Virus record (IMG/VR): IMGVR_UViG_3300048593_000261
Coordinates: 1 to 45,832 of that record
Source: a virus
Reading direction: 5' to 3' (one strand)
DNA length: 45,832 nucleotides
The notes under the pieces are model-generated. The model saw only the letters and a program-made list of their open reading frames with translations, was not told the DNA's origin and did no database searches. Position numbers and translations under genes: made by a program. Shown here piece after piece: positions 34,478-39,975 of this stretch (positions are counted from its first letter, which is position 1; every line of letters starts with the position of its first letter).

Positions 34478-34720
34478 ATGGCAAATTTGGTCGTTGTTAG
34501 AAAAGTTTGGATTGAAGCAGAGGATCTCGTGCTGGCTACTTTAGCATTAAATGGATGCGGTACGAAAATGCTGAAAGGCACTCATCCTTACGACATGTAC
34601 TGCTTCGAGAAGGAAATCGGTTTTAATATCACCGAATTAAATCGGTTATATAAGAATTTTCCGCGAACCATCGTGGCATATCCAGACGGAGATGATTTTA
34701 TTAGGAATCCGTTGGTATAG
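34478..34720 (+). CDS. Small early protein, 80 aa
   Basis: Unrecognised; MANLVVVRKVWIEAED start, a single C-x-x-x-x motif region around GCGTKMLKG, then acidic-aromatic stretch and PDGDDFIRNPLV end. AAGGA lies 7 nt before ATG 34478 (an adjacent ATG at 34475 would add one Met). A longer frame from 34376 starts before the promoter and is rejected. Single-gene cassette with its own promoter. Confidence 0.7.
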   Translation: MANLVVVRKVWIEAEDLVLATLALNGCGTKMLKGTHPYDMYCFEKEIGFNITELNRLYKNFPRTIVAYPDGDDFIRNPLV

Positions 34721-34764
34721 CATTCAGTCAGCAAAAAGAAAAAAGTCGGTTCATCTGTAGGGGT

Positions 34765-34785
34765 GGGCCGACTTTGTCGGTCTCG
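34765..34785 (+). repeat. Cassette palindrome 2
   Basis: GGGCCGAC-TTT-GTCGGTCTCG. A GTCGG about 20 nt upstream could pair with the left arm instead. Gap to -35 22 nt. Confidence 0.9.
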
Positions 34786-34807
34786 GCTAGATATGTTAAA
34801 GGATCTC

Positions 34808-34859
34808 TTGCATTGTGCCGATATATATAGTACGATGTTAGTAGTCCGGTAGTTCCGGA
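34808..34859 (+). promoter_or_regulatory. Promoter 2 with leader hairpin
   Basis: TTGCAT (34808), 17 nt, TACGAT (34831). Leader hairpin TCCGG-TAGTT-CCGGA at 34845-34859. Confidence 0.7.
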
Positions 34860-34890
34860 AGTTAGTTTCTAGTCAGAAAGGATTCTGATC

Positions 34891-35022
34891 ATGCGTTTGG
34901 TTATGTTGCTAGTGTTAGTATCGATTACAGGATGCCATGCAGTAGAAAAGGTAGCTCTCAAGGCTATACCTAAGGATCATGGCCGATACGAATTCGCGTT
35001 AGAGTTTACGCCTAAGCGATAA
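34891..35022 (+). CDS. Small lipoprotein, 43 aa
   Basis: ATG at 34891 follows AAAGGA (spacing about 7). The product begins MRLVMLLVLVSITGC: a short basic n-region, a hydrophobic core and a lipobox I-T-G-C with Cys15 as the expected lipidated residue; the mature peptide would be 29 residues with charged residues and the end FALEFTPKR. Small phage lipoproteins act in superinfection exclusion (as T5 Llp) or in lysis (outer-membrane spanin). Its place among early genes favours exclusion or envelope remodelling. Export and function are inferred from the signal sequence. Confidence 0.78.
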   Translation: MRLVMLLVLVSITGCHAVEKVALKAIPKDHGRYEFALEFTPKR

Positions 35023-35062
35023 TAGTTAACAATCGATAAAAGGTCGGTCTATCCGGGAGGGT

Positions 35063-35083
35063 GGGCCGACTTTGTCGGTCTCG
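35063..35083 (+). repeat. Cassette palindrome 3
   Basis: GGGCCGAC-TTT-GTCGGTCTCG. An upstream GTCGGTCT (about 35043) repeats the right arm and offers an alternative pairing. Gap to -35 22 nt. Confidence 0.9.
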
Positions 35084-35105
35084 TGACGAAATGTTGTAGT
35101 TACTA

Positions 35106-35163
35106 TTGCATTATGTCGATAATATGATAGACTGGTTTGTGTTGGGTTTGGGAGTTCCAAGCC
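35106..35163 (+). promoter_or_regulatory. Promoter 3 with leader hairpin
   Basis: TTGCAT (35106), 16 nt, TAGACT (35128). Leader hairpin GGTTTGG-GAGTT-CCAAGCC at 35145-35163, extendable past a bulged G to 35141/35166. Confidence 0.72.
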
Positions 35164-35192
35164 AACAAAAGTTTTTCGAAAGGGTTTTGATT

Positions 35193-35516
35193 ATGTCGAG
35201 AGAATATGTAGCAATGGCATCATTGGCAAATACACTTGCAAAGATGGTTGCAACACTTGAGCCTGAACAAATGGTGGAAGCATTCCTGCTTTCGCAGGGT
35301 GTACACAATTGCATCGAGTACGATTTCGCAGAAACCGGGGTTGAACTTCACAGCAAGATGCGATGGGTTCTTTCGGAACTCGGAGATAATCCCGGAGTTT
35401 TCGATCCTAGTATCTGGAACTCGATTAACGAAGAAGAAGTTTTGAGAGCTTGTCAAAAGATTCATGAACAGCATCGGCAGAAGCATGAGATGACCAAGCT
35501 TGCGGAAATTCTGTAG
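35193..35516 (+). CDS. Small early protein, 107 aa
   Basis: Unrecognised, helical. MSREYVAMASLANTLAKMVATLE followed by EQMVEAFLLSQGVHNCIEYDF, then an acidic helix and a C-terminal QKIHEQHRQKHEMTKLAEIL helix. AAAGGG precedes the ATG at 35193 by 8 nt; the longer frame begins within the promoter. It is followed by a strong terminator, so it is a monocistronic unit. Confidence 0.75.
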   Translation: MSREYVAMASLANTLAKMVATLEPEQMVEAFLLSQGVHNCIEYDFAETGVELHSKMRWVLSELGDNPGVFDPSIWNSINEEEVLRACQKIHEQHRQKHEMTKLAEIL

Positions 35517-35531
35517 TAACGAAAACGAATT

Positions 35532-35562
35532 CCGGCCCCGCTTTTGCGGGGTCGGTTTTTTT
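35532..35562 (+). terminator. Intrinsic terminator
   Basis: CCGGCCCCGC-TTTT-GCGGGGTCGG (10 bp, one G-U) followed by TTTTTTT; a clear rho-independent terminator of the 107-residue gene. Confidence 0.9.
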
Positions 35563-35590
35563 ATGCCTTGATATTGATAGCGTGAGAATA

Positions 35591-35610
35591 GGCCGACATT
35601 GTCGGTCTCG
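35591..35610 (+). repeat. Cassette palindrome 4
   Basis: GGCCGAC-ATT-GTCGGTCTCG. Gap to -35 23 nt. Confidence 0.9.
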
Positions 35611-35633
35611 TCCTTGAGTCAAAGTGTAAAGAA

Positions 35634-35662
35634 TTGACAAACTATTTAAGGTGTGGTATAAT
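35634..35662 (+). promoter_or_regulatory. Consensus promoter 4
   Basis: Perfect TTGACA-N17-TATAAT. No gene of normal size follows before the next palindrome. Confidence 0.85.
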
Positions 35663-35762
35663 AGACGGATCATAGGTAATGTAGGTATAATCGTTAGAAT
35701 AGGTATAATCGTTAAGATGAGTAAGATTGTTAAGTTCGTTATGGTTGGCGGGTCGGTGAGAA
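35663..35762 (+). other. Vacant cassette or small RNA with direct repeat
   Basis: About 100 nt between promoter 4 and palindrome 5 hold no supported gene. A TAGGTATAATCGTTA segment is repeated in tandem, then an ATG (35718) opens a short frame without Shine-Dalgarno that runs through the next palindrome. It is either a decayed cassette or a short untranslated RNA from a perfect promoter. Confidence 0.5.
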
Positions 35763-35783
35763 GGGCCGACTTTGTCGGTCTCG
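35763..35783 (+). repeat. Cassette palindrome 5
   Basis: GGGCCGAC-TTT-GTCGGTCTCG. GTCGG at about 35753 can pair with its left arm. Gap to -35 only 11 nt. Confidence 0.9.
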
Positions 35784-35794
35784 TCCCAAAATGC

Positions 35795-35850
35795 TTGACA
35801 TTTGATTTAAATATGCTCTAATGGTTTTATCGCTGGTCAACGTGATCGGC
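35795..35850 (+). promoter_or_regulatory. Promoter 5 with leader hairpin
   Basis: TTGACA (35795), 16 nt, TCTAAT (35817). Leader hairpin GCTGGTCA-ACG-TGATCGGC (two G-U pairs) at 35832-35850; it has no AGTT loop. Confidence 0.72.
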
Positions 35851-35881
35851 AAACAAGGGTTTTAGTTTAAGGGTTACAGTT

Positions 35882-36310
35882 ATGAAAATGTCGCAAGTGT
35901 TGGCAATTCCTCATAAGATTCTAAACTCGGTTACACCAGAATCTTTTGCAAAAGACACCGGAGCTTGTTTGGTGGTCGGCAAAAGACTGATCAGGGATTC
36001 CGCCGTGGAATCGGGATTCGTAGAAACCGAAAAAATCATGCCGGTTCTGTCACTGATTCCAAAACAGAAAAAACGGAAGCAAACCGAATCTTCGGTCAAA
36101 TTTGATACGACAGCAGAACGGCGGATCATCGACGGCGATTCCGAAAGAGCAAAACGAATCGAACGATACCGAGTAATGGCTGAACAAGGCCCGATTGAGG
36201 ATCGATTCGAAGAGAATGAACGTGAATTGATGAAGAAACAAATTACTTTCTGCGATCTGGCTCTCAAGGCCGGATGGATGCAGGAAGATGAATTCGAAGA
36301 CGACGAATAA
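35882..36310 (+). CDS. Early protein, 142 aa, paralogue of the 36949 gene
   Basis: Residues 11-60 contain ILNSVTPESFAKD and VLSLIPKQKKRK, which match LGSVTVESFAID and SIIRPKRKKAK in the gene at 36949, so the two are paralogues with diverged C-termini. The C-terminus here is highly charged (RRIIDGDSERAKRIERYR, then FEDDE-type acidic end). AAGGG lies 8 nt before the ATG. The basic block followed by an acidic tail could bind nucleic acid or a basic partner; function unknown. Ends at a GAAA-loop terminator. Confidence 0.78.
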   Translation: MKMSQVLAIPHKILNSVTPESFAKDTGACLVVGKRLIRDSAVESGFVETEKIMPVLSLIPKQKKRKQTESSVKFDTTAERRIIDGDSERAKRIERYRVMAEQGPIEDRFEENERELMKKQITFCDLALKAGWMQEDEFEDDE

Positions 36311-36327
36311 TCAGTAGGTTCGAATCG

Positions 36328-36350
36328 CCCCCCGAAAGGGGGGTTTTTTT
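36328..36350 (+). terminator. GAAA-loop terminator
   Basis: CCCCCC-GAAA-GGGGGG then TTTTTTT. Confidence 0.9.
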
Positions 36351-36380
36351 ATGGAAAGAAAAAATATCCCTCGGGAGAAT

Positions 36381-36401
36381 GGGCCGACATTGTCGGTCTC
36401 G
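36381..36401 (+). repeat. Cassette palindrome 6
   Basis: GGGCCGAC-ATT-GTCGGTCTCG. Gap to -35 11 nt. Confidence 0.9.
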
Positions 36402-36412
36402 CGATAAATGTA

Positions 36413-36467
36413 TTGACATTAGAATTCTGTCGTATATACTGTATTGAGTGGTCAGGGAGTTCCTGAC
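36413..36467 (+). promoter_or_regulatory. Promoter 6 with leader hairpin
   Basis: TTGACA (36413), 16 nt, TATACT (36435). Leader hairpin GTCAGG-GAGTT-CCTGAC at 36451-36467, perfect 6 bp. Confidence 0.85.
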
Positions 36468-36499
36468 AAGAAAAAGGTTTTTAGTTCAAGGGTTATATG

Positions 36500-36757
36500 A
36501 TGAAGAAATATTACAGCGTTCTTATTAATGGGGTTTACACGCACGTAAAATCGCTTGCTCAAGCAAAGAAGCTAATTCAAAAGCAAGATGATTGGGAAGT
36601 GGCGCACTACATAAAAGGAGATGATAAAAAACTGAAATGCGTCGGACTGGCGTGGAAAGAATACTACGACCTAAAAAGAAAGCATCGTTGGGATAACATG
36701 ATCGGATCATCGGATAAGTTGTGTCTAGCTCTTTGCAAGTCTCGCATTGCAAAGTAA
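36500..36757 (+). CDS. Early protein, 85 aa, paralogue of the 37873 gene
   Basis: MKKYYSVLINGVYTHVKSL at the N-terminus and a C-terminal LCLALCKSRIAK match MKYYRVQVNGGSWVNCTTL and FMQRVMKARIK in the gene at 37873, including the overall length, so these are paralogues. Basic, mixed alpha/beta. ATG 36500 is 7 nt from AAGGG; ATG 36497 is an alternative adding one Met. Terminated by a GAAA-loop terminator. Function unknown. Confidence 0.75.
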   Translation: MKKYYSVLINGVYTHVKSLAQAKKLIQKQDDWEVAHYIKGDDKKLKCVGLAWKEYYDLKRKHRWDNMIGSSDKLCLALCKSRIAK

Positions 36758-36772
36758 CTGACGAGGCAAAGA

Positions 36773-36796
36773 CCCCCTCGAAAGAGGGGGTTTTTT
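36773..36796 (+). terminator. GAAA-loop terminator
   Basis: CCCCCTC-GAAA-GAGGGGG followed by TTTTTT. Confidence 0.9.
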
Positions 36797-36826
36797 GTTG
36801 CTCTTACAATCCGTTCGGGTTGGATA

Positions 36827-36846
36827 GGCCGACATTGTCGGTCTCG
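36827..36846 (+). repeat. Cassette palindrome 7
   Basis: GGCCGAC-ATT-GTCGGTCTCG. Gap to -35 22 nt. Confidence 0.9.
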
Positions 36847-36868
36847 TCGCGATCTGAATACTTTTCTG

Positions 36869-36922
36869 TTGACTTTAAAAATTGATATGGTAAGATGTAT
36901 TTGTGGTCGGAAAGTTTCCGAT
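36869..36922 (+). promoter_or_regulatory. Promoter 7 with leader hairpin
   Basis: TTGACT (36869), 16 nt, TAAGAT (36891). Leader hairpin GTCGGA-AAGTT-TCCGAT at 36906-36922. Confidence 0.78.
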
Positions 36923-36948
36923 ACGAAAAACCTTTTTTGGAGTTAGTT

Positions 36949-37299
36949 ATGAGAGCTAGTGAATTGTTGGCCCGCGAACATGCTATTCTAGGTAGTGTCA
37001 CCGTTGAATCATTCGCAATTGATTGCAAAATCGGCATTGTCACAGGAACAGTCAATATCGATGGTCAAGAATTTGAGAAAACCACAACGGCGATCTCAAT
37101 CATTCGTCCAAAGCGTAAAAAAGCGAAGCCGGTTGATACTTCCAAGGCAATCAAAGCCCGTAACATTGGAATTTATCAGTCGCAAGCTGATAATGCTGCG
37201 GAACTACCGTTTGTCGGCGGGCAAGTCGATGAAATGGCTCAGCTTGGAGCATACATGACGTTCCTGAATGCGATGCTTGCGGGCGTTCATGGGAACTAG
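36949..37299 (+). CDS. Early protein, 116 aa, paralogue of the 35882 gene
   Basis: Shares the ILxSVTxESFAxD and (I)xPKxKKxK blocks with the 142-residue protein at 35882. Its C-terminal half is different: Ala/Gln/Met-rich helices with QADNAAELPFVGGQVDEMAQLG. TTTTTTGGAGTTAGTT precedes the ATG and is nearly identical to the leader of the gene at 37873, so leaders as well as coding parts have been copied between cassettes. The longer frame from 36895 overlaps the -10 box. Function unknown. Confidence 0.78.
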   Translation: MRASELLAREHAILGSVTVESFAIDCKIGIVTGTVNIDGQEFEKTTTAISIIRPKRKKAKPVDTSKAIKARNIGIYQSQADNAAELPFVGGQVDEMAQLGAYMTFLNAMLAGVHGN

Positions 37300-37316
37300 A
37301 CCTTGGTTGATTGAGA

Positions 37317-37341
37317 CCCCCCGAAAGGGGGGTTGTTTTTT
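37317..37341 (+). terminator. GAAA-loop terminator
   Basis: CCCCCC-GAAA-GGGGGG, then TTGTTTTTT. Confidence 0.85.
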
Positions 37342-37369
37342 GACATATATTTTTGCTTGAGTTTGAATA

Positions 37370-37389
37370 GGCCGACATTGTCGGTCTCG
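37370..37389 (+). repeat. Cassette palindrome 8
   Basis: GGCCGAC-ATT-GTCGGTCTCG. Gap to -35 22 nt. Confidence 0.9.
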
Positions 37390-37411
37390 GCCATAAGCTT
37401 TAATCAATCTC

Positions 37412-37468
37412 TTGACATTCTGTATATTTCATATATAATGGTTCTATCGGGTTCAGTAGTGTTTGAAC
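37412..37468 (+). promoter_or_regulatory. Promoter 8 with leader hairpin
   Basis: TTGACA (37412), 16 nt, TATAAT (37434). Leader hairpin GTTCAG-TAGTGT-TTGAAC at 37451-37468 (inner G-U). Confidence 0.85.
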
Positions 37469-37489
37469 TATATTCTACAGGAATTTATC

Positions 37490-37684
37490 ATGATCAAGGT
37501 TGAGAAAAAATTTGTAGGAAATGGATTTTTCAGGTGGACTTTTACGTGTTGGTGTGCAGAGGAAAATCACCCATTGTGCGAAATGTCTTTCATCGCAAAA
37601 AGTCCAAAGCAATGCCGTGATAGCATCAATTCTTATTTCGGAAAGATATTAGAGATAAAATCTCTCAGGCTATTTGTTGATTAA
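37490..37684 (+). CDS. Small early protein, 64 aa
   Basis: Unrecognised; MIKVEKKFVGNGFFRWTFTCW start, then CAEENHPLCEMSF, and a helix KQCRDSINSYFGKILE. Four Cys residues (two near 20-22, two later) are not in a classical zinc spacing. CAGGA is 7 nt before the ATG at 37490. Followed by a GAAA-loop terminator. The C-terminal half (SPKQCRDSINSYF) weakly recalls the paralogous pair at 36500/37873 in layout, but I do not claim homology. Confidence 0.7.
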   Translation: MIKVEKKFVGNGFFRWTFTCWCAEENHPLCEMSFIAKSPKQCRDSINSYFGKILEIKSLRLFVD

Positions 37685-37704
37685 ATAGCACATGTCTCGC
37701 GATG

Positions 37705-37727
37705 CCCCTCGAAAGAGGGGTTTTTTT
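37705..37727 (+). terminator. GAAA-loop terminator
   Basis: CCCCTC-GAAA-GAGGGG then TTTTTTT. Confidence 0.9.
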
Positions 37728-37747
37728 ATACATAGAAATGCGTGGGT

Positions 37748-37768
37748 GGGCCGACTTTGTCGGTCTCG
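37748..37768 (+). repeat. Cassette palindrome 9
   Basis: GGGCCGAC-TTT-GTCGGTCTCG. Gap to -35 22 nt. Confidence 0.9.
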
Positions 37769-37790
37769 TCAGGAATGTTTGATCAATCGC

Positions 37791-37845
37791 TTGACATTGG
37801 ATTTTTATATGCTAGAATGATTACGTTGTCAGCGAGTGACTGACA
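37791..37845 (+). promoter_or_regulatory. Promoter 9 with leader hairpin
   Basis: TTGACA (37791), 16 nt, TAGAAT (37813). Leader hairpin TGTCAG-CGAGTGA-CTGACA at 37827-37845. Confidence 0.82.
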
Positions 37846-37872
37846 GCAAGAAACCTTTTTGGAGTTAGTGCT

Positions 37873-38127
37873 ATGAAGTATTACCGAGTACAGGTAAACG
37901 GCGGATCTTGGGTTAATTGCACAACGCTTTCAAGCGTAAAGCAGGTAATCAAAGGGGCGAATCAAATCGCCATAGTTGAAAGAATCATCATCGACAAAGG
38001 AGATGAAAAAACTGGAATCGTCATCACAAAAACACTGACTCAGTTGAAAAAAGATTCTTGGTTTTCGGAGGCTTTTAAAGACGATGTCAAGTTCATGCAA
38101 AGGGTCATGAAAGCCCGCATCAAATAA
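37873..38127 (+). CDS. Early protein, 84 aa, paralogue of the 36500 gene
   Basis: MKYYRVQVNGGSWVN start, a central charged IIIDKGDEKTGIVITK segment and C-terminal FKDDVKFMQRVMKARIK; the ends match the gene at 36500. GGAG lies 8 nt before the ATG. Two tandem GAAA-loop hairpins follow it. The conserved N-terminal strand and C-terminal basic helix suggest a shared fold with a variable middle, consistent with diversification of host-targeted proteins. Function unknown. Confidence 0.78.
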   Translation: MKYYRVQVNGGSWVNCTTLSSVKQVIKGANQIAIVERIIIDKGDEKTGIVITKTLTQLKKDSWFSEAFKDDVKFMQRVMKARIK

Positions 38128-38138
38128 TCCAAAAAGGT

Positions 38139-38176
38139 GCTCGAAAGAGCGTCCCCCCGAAAGGGGGGATTTTTTT
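38139..38176 (+). terminator. Tandem GAAA-loop terminators
   Basis: GCTC-GAAA-GAGC (38139-38150) directly before TCCCCCC-GAAA-GGGGGGA (38152-38169) and TTTTTTT. Confidence 0.88.
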
Positions 38177-38206
38177 GTGTCCATTCTGCGTAGAAATGCT
38201 GGAATA

Positions 38207-38226
38207 GGCCGACTTTGTCGGTCTCG
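38207..38226 (+). repeat. Cassette palindrome 10 (transitional)
   Basis: GGCCGAC-TTT-GTCGGTCTCG: class I arm sequence but class II promoter spacing (47 nt) and an inverted TGTCAA 5 nt downstream. Confidence 0.9.
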
Positions 38227-38231
38227 TTTGT

Positions 38232-38301
38232 TGTCAATAACCAAAATTAAACTTTTTTTATCTCTATATTTGCTTGACAGGCTCGAATGCTATGTTATAA
38301 T
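38232..38301 (+). promoter_or_regulatory. Promoter 10, first with inverted -35 copy
   Basis: TGTCAA (38232-38237), A/T-rich tract, TTGACA (38274), 16 nt, TATAAT (38296). No leader hairpin. Confidence 0.85.
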
Positions 38302-38339
38302 ATAGGCGTAGGGTCGAAACAATAACTTTAGAGGGCATC

Positions 38340-38522
38340 ATGAAAGTTTGTGAAAAATGCGGTGATGAAATTTTTACCAAAGACGGTGAAAATCGTTGCA
38401 AAGATTGCGAGAAGAAAAAACGCAAGAAAAACACTTTGACAGCGGCTCAGAAGCGTGGTATAATGGCATCGCTTGGTCTGGAGCGTGTCGTTGGGGCTAG
38501 AGGCGGCGTTTATTACGAATAG
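38340..38522 (+). CDS. Zinc-ribbon protein, 60 aa
   Basis: C4-x2-C7 and C20-x2-C23 form a compact zinc ribbon, followed by a Lys-rich KKKRKKN stretch and a C-terminal TAAQKRGIMASLGLERV segment that ends GGVYYE. Small proteins with this zinc-ribbon plus GGxYYE end occur in many phages. GAGGG lies before the ATG. Likely nucleic-acid or RNA polymerase binding, inferred from the fold and basic linker. Confidence 0.82.
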   Translation: MKVCEKCGDEIFTKDGENRCKDCEKKKRKKNTLTAAQKRGIMASLGLERVVGARGGVYYE

Positions 38523-38541
38523 CCGTAACGTTTTGAATTAA

Positions 38542-38565
38542 GGCCCATCCTAGCTAGGGTGGGCC
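38542..38565 (+). other. Hairpin overlapping palindrome 11
   Basis: GGCCCATCCTA and TAGGGTGGGCC form an 11-bp inverted repeat (one T-G) whose right half includes the GGGCC of the next palindrome, so only one of the two structures can form at a time. Confidence 0.7.
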
Positions 38566-38581
38566 GACTTTGTCGGCCTCG
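38561..38581 (+). repeat. Cassette palindrome 11
   Basis: GGGCCGAC-TTT-GTCGGCCTCG, the first copy with a fully complementary GGCC/GGCC end. Gap to -35 45 nt. Confidence 0.9.
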
Positions 38582-38585
38582 CGTG

Positions 38586-38654
38586 TGTCAAGTAAAATCT
38601 TTATATTTTTTTCTTTCTATAATCGCTTGACATGCGAAAATCTCAGTGTATAAT
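38586..38654 (+). promoter_or_regulatory. Promoter 11, class II
   Basis: TGTCAAGT (38586), A/T tract, TTGACA (38627), 16 nt, TATAAT (38649). Confidence 0.88.
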
Positions 38655-38692
38655 GTATGCATCGCCCCAAGGAACTCTCAAGGAGAATAGTC

Positions 38693-38950
38693 ATGCAAGC
38701 TGATTTAAGCGATTTCGATACTCAATTGCAAGTCGAGGATACTGAGGAATACCAAGATTTCTTGGATTCTCAGGAATCGGCACAGCAACATCAAATCGAC
38801 GGGGATAATGCACTCACAACCATCATTGAGGATATTCAGTATCTTCAACGTAGGATCAACAAGTTCCAAGAAAAATTCGGAACGTCGTCGGCTATGCAAG
38901 GTGCTGTAGCGGCTCTCACAACGATCAAAAGCAAAATCGCTGAGCGATAG
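38693..38950 (+). CDS. Acidic helical protein, 85 aa
   Basis: Unrecognised. Acidic N-terminus (DLSDFDTQLQVEDTEEYQDF), then a coiled-coil-like IIEDIQYLQRRINKFQEKFG and a short C-terminal helix. AAGGAGAAT precedes the ATG at 38693. Such small acidic proteins in phage early regions often mimic DNA or block host proteins; here this is only a possibility. Confidence 0.72.
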   Translation: MQADLSDFDTQLQVEDTEEYQDFLDSQESAQQHQIDGDNALTTIIEDIQYLQRRINKFQEKFGTSSAMQGAVAALTTIKSKIAER

Positions 38951-39112
38951 AAAGGTTGAAACAGTGGTAAAAGCTAGACCACCGCCCTAACGGGTAAATT
39001 AGTAAAATCTTTAAATTAAATTTTTTTTGCAAGCCGATACCAAATGCAATCGCCATACCTTGCCTCTTCAAGGTTCGGAGAGTTAGAGAAAGGATCTTTG
39101 GTATAGAAGGAA
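38951..39112 (+). other. Decayed cassette remnant
   Basis: No gene. An AGTAAAATCTTTAAATT segment near 38990 matches the A/T tract downstream of TGTCAAGT in cassette 11 and is followed by TTGCAA, but no palindrome or -10 box remains. CCTTG-CCTCTT-CAAGG could be a relic leader hairpin. Confidence 0.5.
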
Positions 39113-39146
39113 GCTCGCCCCATAAGATAACGTTATGCGGGCGGGC
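39113..39146 (+). other. Hairpin overlapping palindrome 12
   Basis: GCTCGCCCCATAA pairs with TTATG-(C bulge)-CGGGCGGGC, 13 bp, and includes the GGGC of palindrome 12. Alternative to the palindrome hairpin. Confidence 0.65.
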
Positions 39147-39163
39147 CGACTTCGTCGGCCTCG
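39143..39163 (+). repeat. Cassette palindrome 12
   Basis: GGGCCGAC-TTC-GTCGGCCTCG; first TTC loop. Gap to -35 47 nt. Confidence 0.9.
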
Positions 39164-39168
39164 GTGCG

Positions 39169-39238
39169 TGTCAAGTGAAATGTTTATATTTTTATTTTTA
39201 GTGCAAATGCTTGACATAGCGATTTAATCATGTATAAT
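39169..39238 (+). promoter_or_regulatory. Promoter 12, class II
   Basis: TGTCAAGT (39169), A/T tract, TTGACA (39211), 16 nt, TATAAT (39233). A 5-bp AAGTT-GAT-AACTT hairpin lies in the leader at 39250-39262. Confidence 0.88.
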
Positions 39239-39275
39239 ATATGCATGACAAGTTGATAACTTTCGGGAGTGAATC

Positions 39276-39614
39276 ATGGATACGTTTACTAAGTCTTATA
39301 TCGGAACTGCTTTGTGGTCATCTACCGATTCTTCGGATCATCCATTGGATTGCAATTATGACACCGACGACATTTCGCCGGAATGCATGAAGCAAATGAT
39401 TGAAGATTGCAGGGCATTTCAGAAGACTGTTGGCGATATGATCGTCGGGAATGAAGAACGTGCAGGACACGACTTCTGGCTCACACGTAACGGTCACGGT
39501 GCCGGATTTTGGGATGGTGATTGGATTCAGCACGGAGACAAGCTCACCGGGATTTCCAAAACGTACGGATCAGTTGATTTGTATGTTGGTGATGATGGGA
39601 AAATCTATTGTTAG
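39276..39614 (+). CDS. Conserved phage protein, 112 aa
   Basis: Contains TALWSSTD, PLDCNYDTDDISPECM, GHDFWLTRNGHGAGFWD and the end LYVGDDGKIYC, which I recognise as a widespread phage family without a known function; the DFWLTRNGHGAGFWD block is its hallmark. GGGAG lies 7 nt before the ATG. It shares its transcript with a second gene 16 nt downstream. Confidence 0.85.
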   Translation: MDTFTKSYIGTALWSSTDSSDHPLDCNYDTDDISPECMKQMIEDCRAFQKTVGDMIVGNEERAGHDFWLTRNGHGAGFWDGDWIQHGDKLTGISKTYGSVDLYVGDDGKIYC

Positions 39615-39630
39615 CTATGGAGATAAAAAA

Positions 39631-39819
39631 ATGAAAACTTCAAAAGAAAATATCGGTCCAGATCACCAATTGTTCAATAGGAATTTTCCCGGATGGACCC
39701 AAGTTATTGTAAGAGCGGAAAAACAAGATGGTTGGCATATTGTGGCACAATTTTATGGGCCGCAAGCTAAAATACTTTCGTCGATATTTACTCACTCCTT
39801 GGAGCAAGTTGAATATTAA
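39631..39819 (+). CDS. Small protein, 62 aa, second gene of cassette 12
   Basis: Unrecognised; IGPDHQLFNRNFPGWTQVIV then aromatic and short, ending in ILSSIFTHSLEQVEY. ATG 39631 has GGAG 8 nt upstream. The longer frame in this phase from 39451 overlaps the preceding gene and has no ribosome binding site there. Probably coexpressed with the 112-residue protein. Confidence 0.65.
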   Translation: MKTSKENIGPDHQLFNRNFPGWTQVIVRAEKQDGWHIVAQFYGPQAKILSSIFTHSLEQVEY

Positions 39820-39840
39820 CTATGACAGACAAGGTCGGCT

Positions 39841-39861
39841 GGGCCGACTTCGTCGGCCTCG
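39841..39861 (+). repeat. Cassette palindrome 13
   Basis: GGGCCGAC-TTC-GTCGGCCTCG. GTCGG-CTGGG-CCGAC (39834-39848) can form a competing hairpin. Gap to -35 46 nt. Confidence 0.9.
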
Positions 39862-39865
39862 ATTG

Positions 39866-39935
39866 TGTCAACTGAAATAATAAAATATATTTTGTTGGCA
39901 TGAATGCTTGACATAGCCGAAAGCCAGTGTATAAT
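39866..39935 (+). promoter_or_regulatory. Promoter 13, class II
   Basis: TGTCAACT (39866), A/T tract, TTGACA (39908), 16 nt, TATAAT (39930). Confidence 0.88.
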
Positions 39936-39975
39936 TGATGCATAACGCCAAACAACTCTTTTGAAAGGTAGAATT

